Assembly (NCBI GenBank): GCA_018668195.1
Contig: JABITU010000326.1
Location: 1 to 7,776, forward strand
DNA from: Tateyamaria sp.
Lineage (GTDB): Bacteria; Pseudomonadota; Alphaproteobacteria; Rhodobacterales; Rhodobacteraceae
DNA length: 7,776 nucleotides
Direction of reading: 5' to 3'
In this document: positions 1 to 6,161 of the stretch, one piece after another
Numbering within the stretch: the stretch's first letter is position 1
Layout of the letters: the number at the start of each line of letters is the position of its first letter
Program-made: the position numbers and the translations under genes
Notes under the pieces: generated by a model
Told to the model about the DNA's origin: nothing
The model's database searches: none
The model's input: only the letters and a program-made list of their open reading frames with translations

Positions 1-403
1 CCCGTACCTCGGCCTCGGCATCCAGCATATCGGCCTGCGCCCGCTCGAACCCTGCTTGCGCATCAGCAGGATCGATGTGAACCAACTCGTCACCTGCGCG
101 CACTTCGCCGCCATCCTCAAACGCATCAGCCAGCATCGTCACACGACCACCGGTGGCGGCGCGCAGCTCAAGGGTGCGGCGGCTCTTGACCTCTCCAAAG
201 CTTTCCAGCACCGGCGTTTCAGTTTTAGGTTCAGCCCGGATGACAGCCACGGCAAAAACCCTTTCACGCGCCGCCGGAGCCCGAGTTTCTCGCGCCATCC
301 GTTCCTGCAGCGCACCGCCCACAAGCTGTGCGGCATAGGCCAGCAGCCCCAAGGTCAAGGCAGCCAATACCAATCCAATTAAGCTTTGTCTCAAAAATCG
401 CAT
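1..403 (-). CDS. RND efflux periplasmic adaptor (HlyD/MFP family), N-terminal part
   Basis: This is the start of a membrane-fusion (periplasmic adaptor) protein of an RND-type efflux pump; the rest lies beyond the left edge. I translated it by hand from the ATG at 403 down to base 1 and it stays open for 134 codons. Residues about 6-28 form a hydrophobic N-terminal segment (LIGLVLAALTLGLLAY), a signal anchor that would hold the protein in the inner membrane. After a charged stretch comes the typical adaptor beta-barrel/lipoyl entry: RVFAVAVIRAEP, then FGEVKSRRTLELRA, then GGEVRAGDELVHIDPADA (residues about 98-115), which is the half-lipoyl motif. An Ala/Glu-rich helix start (FERAQADMLDAEAE) follows, as expected for the coiled-coil hairpin. 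The start is supported by AAGGG nine bases upstream. The RND pump gene itself would be expected next to the left, but this cannot be seen. The substrate is unknown. Confidence 0.85.
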   Translation of the reverse strand, partial: MRFLRQSLIGLVLAALTLGLLAYAAQLVGGALQERMARETRAPAARERVFAVAVIRAEPKTETPVLESFGEVKSRRTLELRAATGGRVTMLADAFEDGGEVRAGDELVHIDPADAQAGFERAQADMLDAEAEVR

Positions 404-442
404 CTTTGCACGCCCTTAAGTACCGCACTGCTCGCATACCAT

Positions 443-470
443 AAGATAGGGCAGCGTCGCAAAATGCCAA
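443..470 (-). promoter_or_regulatory. possible sigma-70 promoter for the efflux adaptor gene
   Basis: On the minus strand, TTGGCA (465-470) and TATCTT (443-448) are separated by 16 bases, inside the 94-bp gap between the moaB stop and the adaptor start. Start of transcription would fall about 30 bases before the adaptor ATG at 403. This would allow the efflux genes to be expressed separately from the genes upstream. The match is only fair and there is no experimental support. Confidence 0.3.
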
Positions 471-497
471 TCGTTGCCCCTTTAACGTTTGTTGGTC

Positions 498-1040
498 CTA
501 TTTCCGTCGCTGATGCTCGTCCAGTCGCGGCAGAATTTCGACAAAATTGCAGGGGCGGTGACGGTAATCAAGCTGACGCTCCAGTATTTCATCCCAAGCA
601 TCTTTGCATGCGCCCGGACTACCCGGCAGCGCAAAAAGATAGGTTCCGTTGCAAACGCCACCTGTCGCGCGGCTCTGGACTGCACTGGTGCCAATTTTTT
701 GCATGGAAACAATCGTGAAAACGGTGCCAAAGGCGTCTATTTCTTTTTCATAGACATCCCGATGCGCTTCTACAGTGACATCGCGCCCCGTCAGTCCGGT
801 ACCACCCGTCGAGATCACCACATCGATTTGCGAATCTGCGCACCAAGCGCGCAATTGAGCCGCGATTTCGGCCCGCTCATCGGTCAGGATTTTGCGGTCA
901 GCTAGAACGTGGCCCGCAGCCTTGACCCGCCCGACCAATACATCGCCCGACCGATCCTCGGCCAGCGACCGGCTGTCACTTACCGTTAGAACAGCGATGC
1001 GCACGGCTATGAAATCCATGTTCTCGTCAATTTGTGACAT
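498..1040 (-). CDS. moaB: molybdenum cofactor biosynthesis protein MoaB
   Basis: This is a cytoplasmic protein of 180 residues in the MoaB/MogA (MoCF-binding) family, which binds molybdopterin. MogA adenylates molybdopterin before metal insertion; MoaB paralogues often have a weaker or uncertain role, so the exact step is not certain here. Visible motifs are the N-terminal beta strand VRIAVLTVSD (13-22), the substrate loop STGGTG (77-82) followed by the family Asp at 87 (GRDVT), and the second loop PGSPGACKDAWD (139-150). Length is normal for the family. The start at 1040 is preferred over the Met at residue 8 because GGAGAG lies eight bases upstream of it. The gene starts 20 bp after the stop of the LysE-type gene and is probably cotranscribed with it. 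No other molybdenum cofactor gene is visible. Confidence 0.9.
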   Translation of the reverse strand: MSQIDENMDFIAVRIAVLTVSDSRSLAEDRSGDVLVGRVKAAGHVLADRKILTDERAEIAAQLRAWCADSQIDVVISTGGTGLTGRDVTVEAHRDVYEKEIDAFGTVFTIVSMQKIGTSAVQSRATGGVCNGTYLFALPGSPGACKDAWDEILERQLDYRHRPCNFVEILPRLDEHQRRK

Positions 1041-1048
1041 TTCTTGTG

Positions 1049-1054
1049 CTCTCC
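1049..1054 (-). promoter_or_regulatory. ribosome binding site of moaB
   Basis: GGAGAG on the minus strand ends eight bases before the ATG at 1040. It decides the longer of two possible moaB starts (residue 1 rather than the Met at residue 8). Confidence 0.6.
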
Positions 1055-1060
1055 AAATTC

Positions 1061-1672
1061 TTAAGTGCGTTCAAAAATGGCCAGACGTATGGCCAGCGCC
1101 ATGAACACGCTTGCCGACAGCCAGTCCAAAACGCGACTGCCCCGGGCCAGCCGCTGTCCAGCACCGCCAGCGAAAACACCCACGGCCCCATTGATGACAA
1201 ACCCGCCCAGCGCCAGCAACAAGCCAAAGGTCAGAAACTGACCCAACACAGAACCGGCCTCAGGTACCACAAACTGCGGCACAAAGGCCAACACGAACAA
1301 GATCACCTTTGGGTTAGTCAGGTTCACGATCAAACCATCGCGAAACGCCTGTGCCGGTCGGACCGCAGGCAGGTTTGGCGCAGCAGATCTTGTGCAAATG
1401 GCCTGAAACGCAAGCCACAAAAGATACGCAACACCCATCCATCGAATGCCCTCGAACGCCACAGGCACCGCCGCCACAACCGCGCCCAGCCCCAGCCCAG
1501 CAATGGCTGTGTGGACGAAAGCGCCCAGCGATATTCCGGCGCTCGCCGCCAGTGCGGCACGCGGCCCCGACCGCATGCCCTGACCGAGGCAAAACAGCAT
1601 ATCGGCCCCAGGTGTCAGGTTCAGCGCAAGCCCCGCCGGAATGAATGCCAGCAGCAAAAATGGATCAACCAT
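1061..1672 (-). CDS. LysE/RhtB family amino-acid exporter
   Basis: This is an inner-membrane exporter of the LysE/RhtB family, 203 residues, which is the usual size for the family. Members expel amino acids or related compounds; the substrate cannot be told from sequence. The family signature near the N terminus is visible as NLTPGADML (18-26), followed by a helix with GISLGAFVHT (46-55). Another diagnostic stretch is NLTNPKVILFVLAFVPQF (117-134). About six hydrophobic segments can be read (roughly 4-26, 39-62, 64-91, 113-135, 144-168 and 182-200). The frame is open upstream to 1858, but the real start is the ATG at 1672, because the family begins with a short Met followed by a hydrophobic helix and the extra upstream residues are unlike it. 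This start overlaps the end of the glycosylase gene by 8 bp, so translation is probably coupled. Confidence 0.88.
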   Translation of the reverse strand: MVDPFLLLAFIPAGLALNLTPGADMLFCLGQGMRSGPRAALAASAGISLGAFVHTAIAGLGLGAVVAAVPVAFEGIRWMGVAYLLWLAFQAICTRSAAPNLPAVRPAQAFRDGLIVNLTNPKVILFVLAFVPQFVVPEAGSVLGQFLTFGLLLALGGFVINGAVGVFAGGAGQRLARGSRVLDWLSASVFMALAIRLAIFERT

Positions 1673-2450
1673 CGCGCAGCCGCGCCTGAAGACTGAGCAA
1701 ATCAGCCCAAGCTTCGCGCTTGACCACCGGATTGCGCAAAAGATAAGCCGGGTGGAACATTGGCAAGGCAGGTTTGCCCTGAGCTTCGACCCAATTGCCA
1801 CGCAAGCGCGTGATCCCACTTTTACCCAAAAGCGCCTGACAACTATGATTGCCCACAATCACCAGCACCTGCGGATTGGCCAGCGCTATGTGACGATGCA
1901 GAAACGGCTGCATCATCGCAATTTCATCAGGCTTTGGGTCACGGTTCTGCGGCGGTCGCCAAGGCAAAACATTGGTGATGTATACCGAACTTTCGCGGCT
2001 CAGGCCGACCGACGCCAGCATGCGGTCCAGCAACTGGCCCGCCCGACCCACAAAAGGGCGGCCCTCGCGGTCTTCGTCGCGGCCGGGCGCCTCACCCACG
2101 ATCATAACTGGCGCACCGGGTGTGCCGTCGGCAAAGACCAGATTGCGCGCGCCGCGTTTCAATTCGCAATGCGTGTAGGCGGCCAGCGCTGCGCGCAGGC
2201 CTTCAAGATTTTGCGCCGCACCAGCAGCAGCTTTGGCTACGGCAACTGCATCAACCGCGGCCGGATCACTCGGGATGCCACCACCGACGACCGCAGGGGG
2301 CACATCAGGCGCGATAGCCGCCTTTGCTTTGGCGACCGCCGCAGACACGTCGAAGCGATTCACTGGGGCGTCAGAAATAGATTCGTCTGCCCCAAGCTCT
2401 ATTTGCCAGGCGAGCGCCGCAAGGGCGTCGTGATAGTCAACCGATTCCAT
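1665..2450 (-). CDS. uracil-DNA glycosylase, family-4-like, without the iron-sulfur cysteines
   Basis: This probably removes uracil from DNA at the start of base excision repair. The C-terminal two thirds (residues about 85-261) is a glycosylase domain of the UDG superfamily: motif A GEAPG (119-123), GRPFVGRAGQLLD (130-142), NVLPWRPPQNRDP (160-172), the strand VLVIVGN (195-201) and motif B HPAYLLRNP (233-241). These match family 4, also annotated as SPO1 DNA polymerase-related. Canonical family 4 enzymes hold a 4Fe-4S cluster with four cysteines. Here only Cys95 and Cys204 exist; the usual Cys after the NVV strand reads as Pro-Trp (163-164). The cluster is therefore probably absent. The first 85 or so residues are an Ala/Val/Pro-rich, low-complexity extension. 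The stop overlaps the exporter gene. The gene is divergent from pyrB, with 131 bp between them. The assignment to the superfamily is firm; the exact subfamily is less so. Confidence 0.85.
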   Translation of the reverse strand: MESVDYHDALAALAWQIELGADESISDAPVNRFDVSAAVAKAKAAIAPDVPPAVVGGGIPSDPAAVDAVAVAKAAAGAAQNLEGLRAALAAYTHCELKRGARNLVFADGTPGAPVMIVGEAPGRDEDREGRPFVGRAGQLLDRMLASVGLSRESSVYITNVLPWRPPQNRDPKPDEIAMMQPFLHRHIALANPQVLVIVGNHSCQALLGKSGITRLRGNWVEAQGKPALPMFHPAYLLRNPVVKREAWADLLSLQARLRDG

Positions 2451-2525
2451 GATCCCACCCTACCCGTGTTCCACGCCAAGCTGAATGGCCCTTGCACGGC
2501 CCAGAAAATATGCAGATGCCCCCGC

Positions 2526-2555
2526 TTGCCGCCAGACCAAACCCAAGCCTATAAG
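2526..2555 (+). promoter_or_regulatory. probable sigma-70 promoter of the pyrB operon
   Basis: TTGCCG (2526-2531) and TATAAG (2550-2555) are 18 bases apart in the 131-bp gap between the divergent glycosylase gene and pyrB. Transcription would start near 2562, giving a leader of only about 20 bases. Such a short leader leaves no room for an attenuator or PyrR-binding hairpin. Any pyrimidine control would therefore have to act at the promoter itself, for example by start-site choice. This is a reading by eye. Confidence 0.45.
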
Positions 2556-2570
2556 CGCACCAGACGCGCT

Positions 2571-2576
2571 AAGGGA
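2571..2576 (+). promoter_or_regulatory. ribosome binding site of pyrB
   Basis: AAGGGA lies five bases before the ATG at 2582 and is the clearest ribosome binding site of the plus-strand operon. It supports the chosen pyrB start. The following genes start by overlap and have weak sites of their own. Confidence 0.65.
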
Positions 2577-2581
2577 CAACT

Positions 2582-3526
2582 ATGACTTTCACCCACCGCC
2601 ACCTGCTGGGCATCGAACATCTGCGACCCGAAGAGATCGTGGCGCTGCTTGATTTGGCCGAGGACTATGTGACCCTCAATCGTGCCAGCAACAAACACGG
2701 TGCCGCACTGGCTGGCCTTACCCAGATCAACATGTTCTTTGAAAACTCCACCCGCACGCAAGCCAGCTTTGAACTTGCTGGCAAAAGGCTGGGTGCGGAT
2801 GTGATGAACATGGCAATGCAGGCCAGCTCGATCAGTAAGGGTGAAACCTTGATCGATACAGCGATGACGCTGAATGCCATGCATCCGGATCTGCTGGTGG
2901 TGCGCCACCCGCATTCAGGCGCCGTCGACCTGTTGGCGCAAAAGGTCAACTGCGCAGTGCTGAACGCCGGGGACGGGCGCCATGAACACCCGACACAAGC
3001 GCTGCTGGATGCCCTTACGATACGCCGCGCAAAGGGCCGATTGCATCGCCTCAACATCGCTATCTGCGGCGATATCGCCCATTCGCGCGTCGCGCGGTCA
3101 AACATTATCTTGTTGGGCAAAATGGAAAATCGCATTCGCTTGATTGGCCCACCAACGCTGATGCCCGCTGGCATCGCCGAGTTCGGCTGCGAAGTGCATG
3201 ACGACATGGCCGCAGGTCTCGAGGATGTGGATGTCGTGATGATGCTGCGCCTGCAACGCGAGCGGATGGACGGTGGCTTTATCCCGTCTGAGCGCGAATA
3301 CTACCACCGTTTTGGCCTTGATGCGGCCAAGCTGGCCAACGCCAAACACGACGCCATCGTCATGCATCCCGGTCCGATGAACCGCGGCGTTGAAATCGAC
3401 GGCACCCTTGCCGACGACATCAACCGCTCGGTCATTCAGGATCAGGTGGAAATGGGGGTTGCGGTGCGCATGGCCGCGATGGACCTGCTGGCACGCAACC
3501 TTAAAACTTTGTGCGGTGACGCATGA
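2582..3526 (+). CDS. pyrB: aspartate carbamoyltransferase catalytic subunit
   Basis: The enzyme joins carbamoyl phosphate and aspartate to N-carbamoyl-aspartate, the committed step of pyrimidine synthesis, in the cytoplasm. The protein has 314 residues, normal for a catalytic chain. Carbamoyl-phosphate binding is shown by [12 protein letters not shown] (53-64, with STRT at 56-59) and by SSISKGET (82-89, the catalytic-loop Lys at 86). HPTQALLD (136-143) follows. The aspartate-domain loop is MLRLQRERM (221-229) and the closing motif is HPGPMNRG (262-269). All the catalytic residues I can recognise are present. No pyrI (regulatory chain) is nearby. The next genes are a tail-anchored protein and an apparently inactive dihydroorotase, an arrangement like the non-E. 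coli type of ATCase in which a dihydroorotase-like chain supports the PyrB trimer. The stop overlaps the next start by ATGA (3523-3526). Confidence 0.97.
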   Translation: MTFTHRHLLGIEHLRPEEIVALLDLAEDYVTLNRASNKHGAALAGLTQINMFFENSTRTQASFELAGKRLGADVMNMAMQASSISKGETLIDTAMTLNAMHPDLLVVRHPHSGAVDLLAQKVNCAVLNAGDGRHEHPTQALLDALTIRRAKGRLHRLNIAICGDIAHSRVARSNIILLGKMENRIRLIGPPTLMPAGIAEFGCEVHDDMAAGLEDVDVVMMLRLQRERMDGGFIPSEREYYHRFGLDAAKLANAKHDAIVMHPGPMNRGVEIDGTLADDINRSVIQDQVEMGVAVRMAAMDLLARNLKTLCGDA

Positions 3527-4065
3527 GCGTGCAAATTAAAATTCCAGCCAATGAGCGTGGCATCATGCGTGTGTTTGCTCTGTCAATGACAGATGCGCAG
3601 GCCAAAACGCTGCGCGACGACCCGGCGGCTTTGAGCGCCGCACTTGGTGCACAGGTCGATGCCGACAAAGTCGAGGTATTCGCAGTCTCCAATCTCGATG
3701 GTGTGGGCCTCGTGAGCTACCTCAGCGATGGCAACGCCGTGTCTGCTGATCAACTGGCACCGGACCGGGCCAAGCTGGAAAAGCTGGGGGGCTGGGTTTG
3801 CATCGTCTTTTCGCAGGCGTTTCGCGACCAAGCCACCGCACTTGCCCTGTCCCCTGCTCTGACACTGATCGGCACATATGGTGAGGAAGGGACTGACTGG
3901 CGCGCGACGCAAACCATCACCGCAGATGCCGCCAAACCTTTCACTGCACCGCCAGAAACGGTCAAAAAACGCCCCTCTGATGCAGCAATGTCTGGCCGCG
4001 TTGCCACGATCGCGCTGATCGTTCTAGGCCTATTGACTTGGTTGATGATCTGGATTTCAGGATGA
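3523..4065 (+). CDS. uncharacterised tail-anchored protein between pyrB and pyrC
   Basis: I do not recognise a named family. The protein has 180 residues. Residues 1-135 look like a soluble mixed alpha/beta domain with alternating strands ([49 protein letters not shown]) and helices. Residues about 136-158 are a Pro/Ala/Lys/Arg-rich linker ([19 protein letters not shown]). Residues 159-178 are one hydrophobic segment ([20 protein letters not shown]) with only two residues after it. That pattern predicts a C-terminal tail anchor with the domain in the cytoplasm, because the basic linker lies just before the membrane. There is no signal peptide. It overlaps pyrB and the pyrC-like gene by 4 bp each (ATGA both times), so it is very probably made together with them. 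From memory, an equivalent gene sits here in other roseobacters. A role in tethering or tuning the pyrimidine complex is a guess from position. Confidence 0.85.
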   Translation: MSVQIKIPANERGIMRVFALSMTDAQAKTLRDDPAALSAALGAQVDADKVEVFAVSNLDGVGLVSYLSDGNAVSADQLAPDRAKLEKLGGWVCIVFSQAFRDQATALALSPALTLIGTYGEEGTDWRATQTITADAAKPFTAPPETVKKRPSDAAMSGRVATIALIVLGLLTWLMIWISG

Positions 4066-5345
4066 CGGACACTCTTTTTACCAACGCCCGGCTGATCGAC
4101 CCCGAGGCAGGCACAGTGACCACCGGCGCGCTGGCCGTTACGCATGGCCAGATCAGCGCGATCATCACCGATGACAGCCCGCTGCCGCAGGCTGAACGCA
4201 TTGTTGACTGTGATCGCAAGTATCTGGCGCCCGGCATTGTTGATCTTGGCGTCAAGGTCTGTGAGCCCGGAGAGCGCCACAAGGAAAGCTTTGGCAGCGC
4301 CGGTCTGGCGGCAGCAGCAGGCGGTGTCACGACCATGGTGACCCGGCCCGACACTGATCCGGCCATCGACAACCCTGAAACCCTGGAATTCGTCATCCGC
4401 CGCGCCCGCGAGGCCGCGCCGGTCAACGTTCTGCCGATGGCTGCGCTGACAAAGGGCCGACAGGGCCGCGAGATGACCGAGATTGGCTTTCTTCTTGATG
4501 CCGGGGCTGTGGCCTTTACCGATTGCGACCACGTCGTCACAAACAGCAAAGTCTTCGCCCGCGCGTTAAGCTATGCGCGCAGCTTGGGCGCTTTGGTACT
4601 GGGCCACCCGCAGGATCCCGGCCTGAGTGCGGGGGCCGCTGCCACCTCGGGCAAGTTTGCGTCGTTGCGAGGCCTGCCTGCCGTATCGCCCATGGCTGAA
4701 CGGATGGGCCTTGATCGCGATATCGCCATGGTCGAGATGACCGGCGCACGCTATCATGCCGATCAGATCACCACCCAGCGCGCACTGCCACCACTGGAAC
4801 GGGCCAAGCAGAATGGGTTCGATATTACCGCAGGCACGTCGATCCACCATCTGACACTGAATGCACTGGACGTTGCCGACTATCGGACATTCTTCAAGAT
4901 AAAGCCGCCCTTGCGTGACGAAGAAGACCGCTTTGCCATTGCAGAAGCCGTTCAGTCAGGGCTGATCGACGTGATCAGTTCAATGCACACACCACAAGAT
5001 GAGGAAAGCAAACGCCAGCCCTTTGAGGCTGCCGCCAGTGGTGCCGTTGCTCTAGAAACACTGCTACCTGCCGCGATGCGGCTTTTTCATGCGGGCACTG
5101 TTGATCTTGCTGTGCTATGGCGCGCGCTCTCTTTGAACCCAGCCAAACGGTTGGGCCTAGCGTGCGGACGACTGAACGCTGGCGCACCCGCCGACCTGGT
5201 CCTGTTTGATCCGCATGCACCATTTGTGATGGACCGTACCACACTGCGGTCCAAGTCGCGCAATACGCCTTTTGACGGCGCCCGAATGCAGGGTAAAGTC
5301 ATATCCACCTACGTTTCCGGAACTCCAGTTTTTCAAAGGTCCTAA
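4062..5345 (+). CDS. pyrC: dihydroorotase homologue, probably catalytically inactive (PyrC-like partner of PyrB)
   Basis: This is a 427-residue member of the class I dihydroorotase/amidohydrolase family. The start is the ATG at 4062, which overlaps the previous stop; the frame is open 24 bases further upstream, but the family begins with the TLFTNARLIDPEAG strand seen here. The overall fold is readable: APGIVDLG (57-63), EPGERHKESF (68-77), AAAAGGVTTMV (83-93), GHPQDPG (181-187), HHLTL (262-266), PPLRDEEDR (282-290) and a C-terminal GAPADLVLFDP (374-384). However, the zinc-binding HxH of active enzymes reads Gly63-Val-Lys65, the substrate Arg of LREPG is Cys67, the Asn of MPNT is Asp97, and the catalytic Asp of the TDHAPH motif is Met308 (SSMHTPQ). 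Asp154 and His182 remain. It therefore very likely cannot hydrolyse dihydroorotate. In several bacteria such pseudo-dihydroorotases are needed for assembly or activity of PyrB. An active PyrC should be encoded elsewhere. Confidence 0.92.
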   Translation: MTDTLFTNARLIDPEAGTVTTGALAVTHGQISAIITDDSPLPQAERIVDCDRKYLAPGIVDLGVKVCEPGERHKESFGSAGLAAAAGGVTTMVTRPDTDPAIDNPETLEFVIRRAREAAPVNVLPMAALTKGRQGREMTEIGFLLDAGAVAFTDCDHVVTNSKVFARALSYARSLGALVLGHPQDPGLSAGAAATSGKFASLRGLPAVSPMAERMGLDRDIAMVEMTGARYHADQITTQRALPPLERAKQNGFDITAGTSIHHLTLNALDVADYRTFFKIKPPLRDEEDRFAIAEAVQSGLIDVISSMHTPQDEESKRQPFEAAASGAVALETLLPAAMRLFHAGTVDLAVLWRALSLNPAKRLGLACGRLNAGAPADLVLFDPHAPFVMDRTTLRSKSRNTPFDGARMQGKVISTYVSGTPVFQRS

Positions 5346-5959
5346 TGCCCCTTATTGAATCCTCTGTCACTGCGTTGGCCCTGTGGGCCGTTATTGGTTA
5401 CCTAATGGGTTCTGTCCCCTTTGGCATGGTGCTTGCACGGGTGATGAACCTTGGGAACCTGCGCAACATCGGATCGGGCAACATCGGGGCCACAAATGTA
5501 CTGCGCACAGGCAACAAGACCGCAGCGGCGCTGACACTGTTGCTGGATGCCGCCAAAGGCGCGGCAGCACTGCTGCTGGCACGCGCAATAACGGGGGCCG
5601 AAGATGCAGCTCAGATTGCAGGCCTTGCCGCAATGTTCGGCCATTGCTATCCGGTCTGGCTGCGGTTCAACGGCGGCAAGGGCGTTGCGACATTCTTGGG
5701 CTTGCTACTAGCGCTGCACTTTCCTGTTGGTGTCGGTGCGTGCGTCGCATGGCTAATCGGCGCGGGCCTGAGCCGAATGTCATCAATGGGTGCGCTGGTT
5801 TCAGCAGCCTCCAGCACTGTCTTTATGACCTATCTGGGCATGCCCGAAGCTGTGGTGCTTGGCGTTGTCCTGACGCTTTTGATCTTTTGGCGGCACCGGG
5901 CCAATATAAACCGCATCCGCACAGGCACTGAACCGAAAATCGGCAAGAAAGCATCATAA
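5345..5959 (+). CDS. plsY: acyl-phosphate:glycerol-3-phosphate acyltransferase PlsY
   Basis: This inner-membrane enzyme transfers an acyl group from acyl phosphate to glycerol-3-phosphate, making lysophosphatidic acid, the first step of phospholipid synthesis. The protein has 204 residues and about five hydrophobic helices. All three conserved cytoplasmic motifs are present: motif 1 GSVPFG (22-27) with NIGSGNIGATN (41-51), motif 2 GHCYPVWLRFNGGKG (99-113), and motif 3 RHRANINRIRTGTEPKIG (183-200). The start at 5345 shares one base with the stop of the pyrC-like gene (TAATG), which indicates translational coupling, and there is no clear ribosome binding site of its own. It is the last gene of the operon. 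The downstream gene gshA is convergent, 202 bp away. Confidence 0.96.
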   Translation: MPLIESSVTALALWAVIGYLMGSVPFGMVLARVMNLGNLRNIGSGNIGATNVLRTGNKTAAALTLLLDAAKGAAALLLARAITGAEDAAQIAGLAAMFGHCYPVWLRFNGGKGVATFLGLLLALHFPVGVGACVAWLIGAGLSRMSSMGALVSAASSTVFMTYLGMPEAVVLGVVLTLLIFWRHRANINRIRTGTEPKIGKKAS

Positions 5960-6012
5960 ACAGCTTTAAAGGGATATGCGAAAATCTGGACTCGTTTACT
6001 AATGTCTGAAAT

Positions 6013-6030
6013 TTGAAATTTCAACGCGTT
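6013..6030. repeat. two adjoining short palindromes in the plsY-gshA gap
   Basis: The convergent gap 5960-6161 (202 bp) contains no credible gene. In it, TTGAAATTTCAA (6013-6024) is a perfect 12-bp palindrome. It runs straight into AACGCGTT (6023-6030), a perfect 8-bp palindrome. Read another way, TGAAATT (6007-6013) and AATTTCA (6017-6023) flank a three-base loop. No T-run follows, so this is not an ordinary terminator. It could be a protein-binding site or chance in an AT-rich gap. Confidence 0.4.
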
Positions 6031-6058
6031 AGGTGGTGCAAGATGTTTCGGTTATTTC

Positions 6059-6082
6059 AAAAAACGCCATAGCTCTGCGTTT
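6059..6082 (-). terminator. candidate Rho-independent terminator of gshA
   Basis: On the minus strand, AAACGC (6077-6082) and GCGTTT (6062-6067) can pair around a nine-base loop. The stem runs directly into a stretch of six T (6059-6064). It lies about 80 bases past the gshA stop. The stem is short, with three GC pairs, so termination would be weak to moderate. Nothing comparable was seen for plsY on the plus strand. Confidence 0.4.
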
Positions 6083-6161
6083 GCTGACTGAAAGCGTATC
6101 CATGCGATGAGCAAGCTGGTGCTAAAAACACGTCTGCACGCTGTTCAGAAGCTGCAAATCT

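Noticed and set aside
1034..1696. 220-codon open frame on the plus strand opposite the LysE-type exporter
   Set aside because: It is a low-quality translation rich in Arg, Gln, His and Pro, lying opposite a well-supported membrane protein gene.
1673..1858. 62 extra N-terminal codons of the exporter frame
   Set aside because: They lie inside the glycosylase gene, read as Arg/Cys-rich sequence unlike the family, and the Met at 1672 gives the normal family start and length.
1641..2585. 314-codon open frame on the plus strand, opposite the glycosylase and touching the pyrB start by ATGA
   Set aside because: It is antisense to a glycosylase gene with clear family motifs. Its translation is Arg/His/Gln-rich with no recognisable motif, typical of a shadow frame in GC-rich DNA. 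The contact with the pyrB start looks accidental.
2665..3207. 180-codon minus-strand open frame inside pyrB
   Set aside because: It is fully opposite the catalytic core of pyrB and has no protein-like motif.
3750..4532. 260-codon minus-strand open frame across the tail-anchored gene and the pyrC-like gene
   Set aside because: It is opposite two coupled genes on the plus strand, has composition typical of a shadow frame, and has no motif.
5960..6161. Search for a small RNA or tRNA in the convergent gap
   Set aside because: No cloverleaf, no conserved RNA signature and no promoter-terminator pair could be made out by eye.
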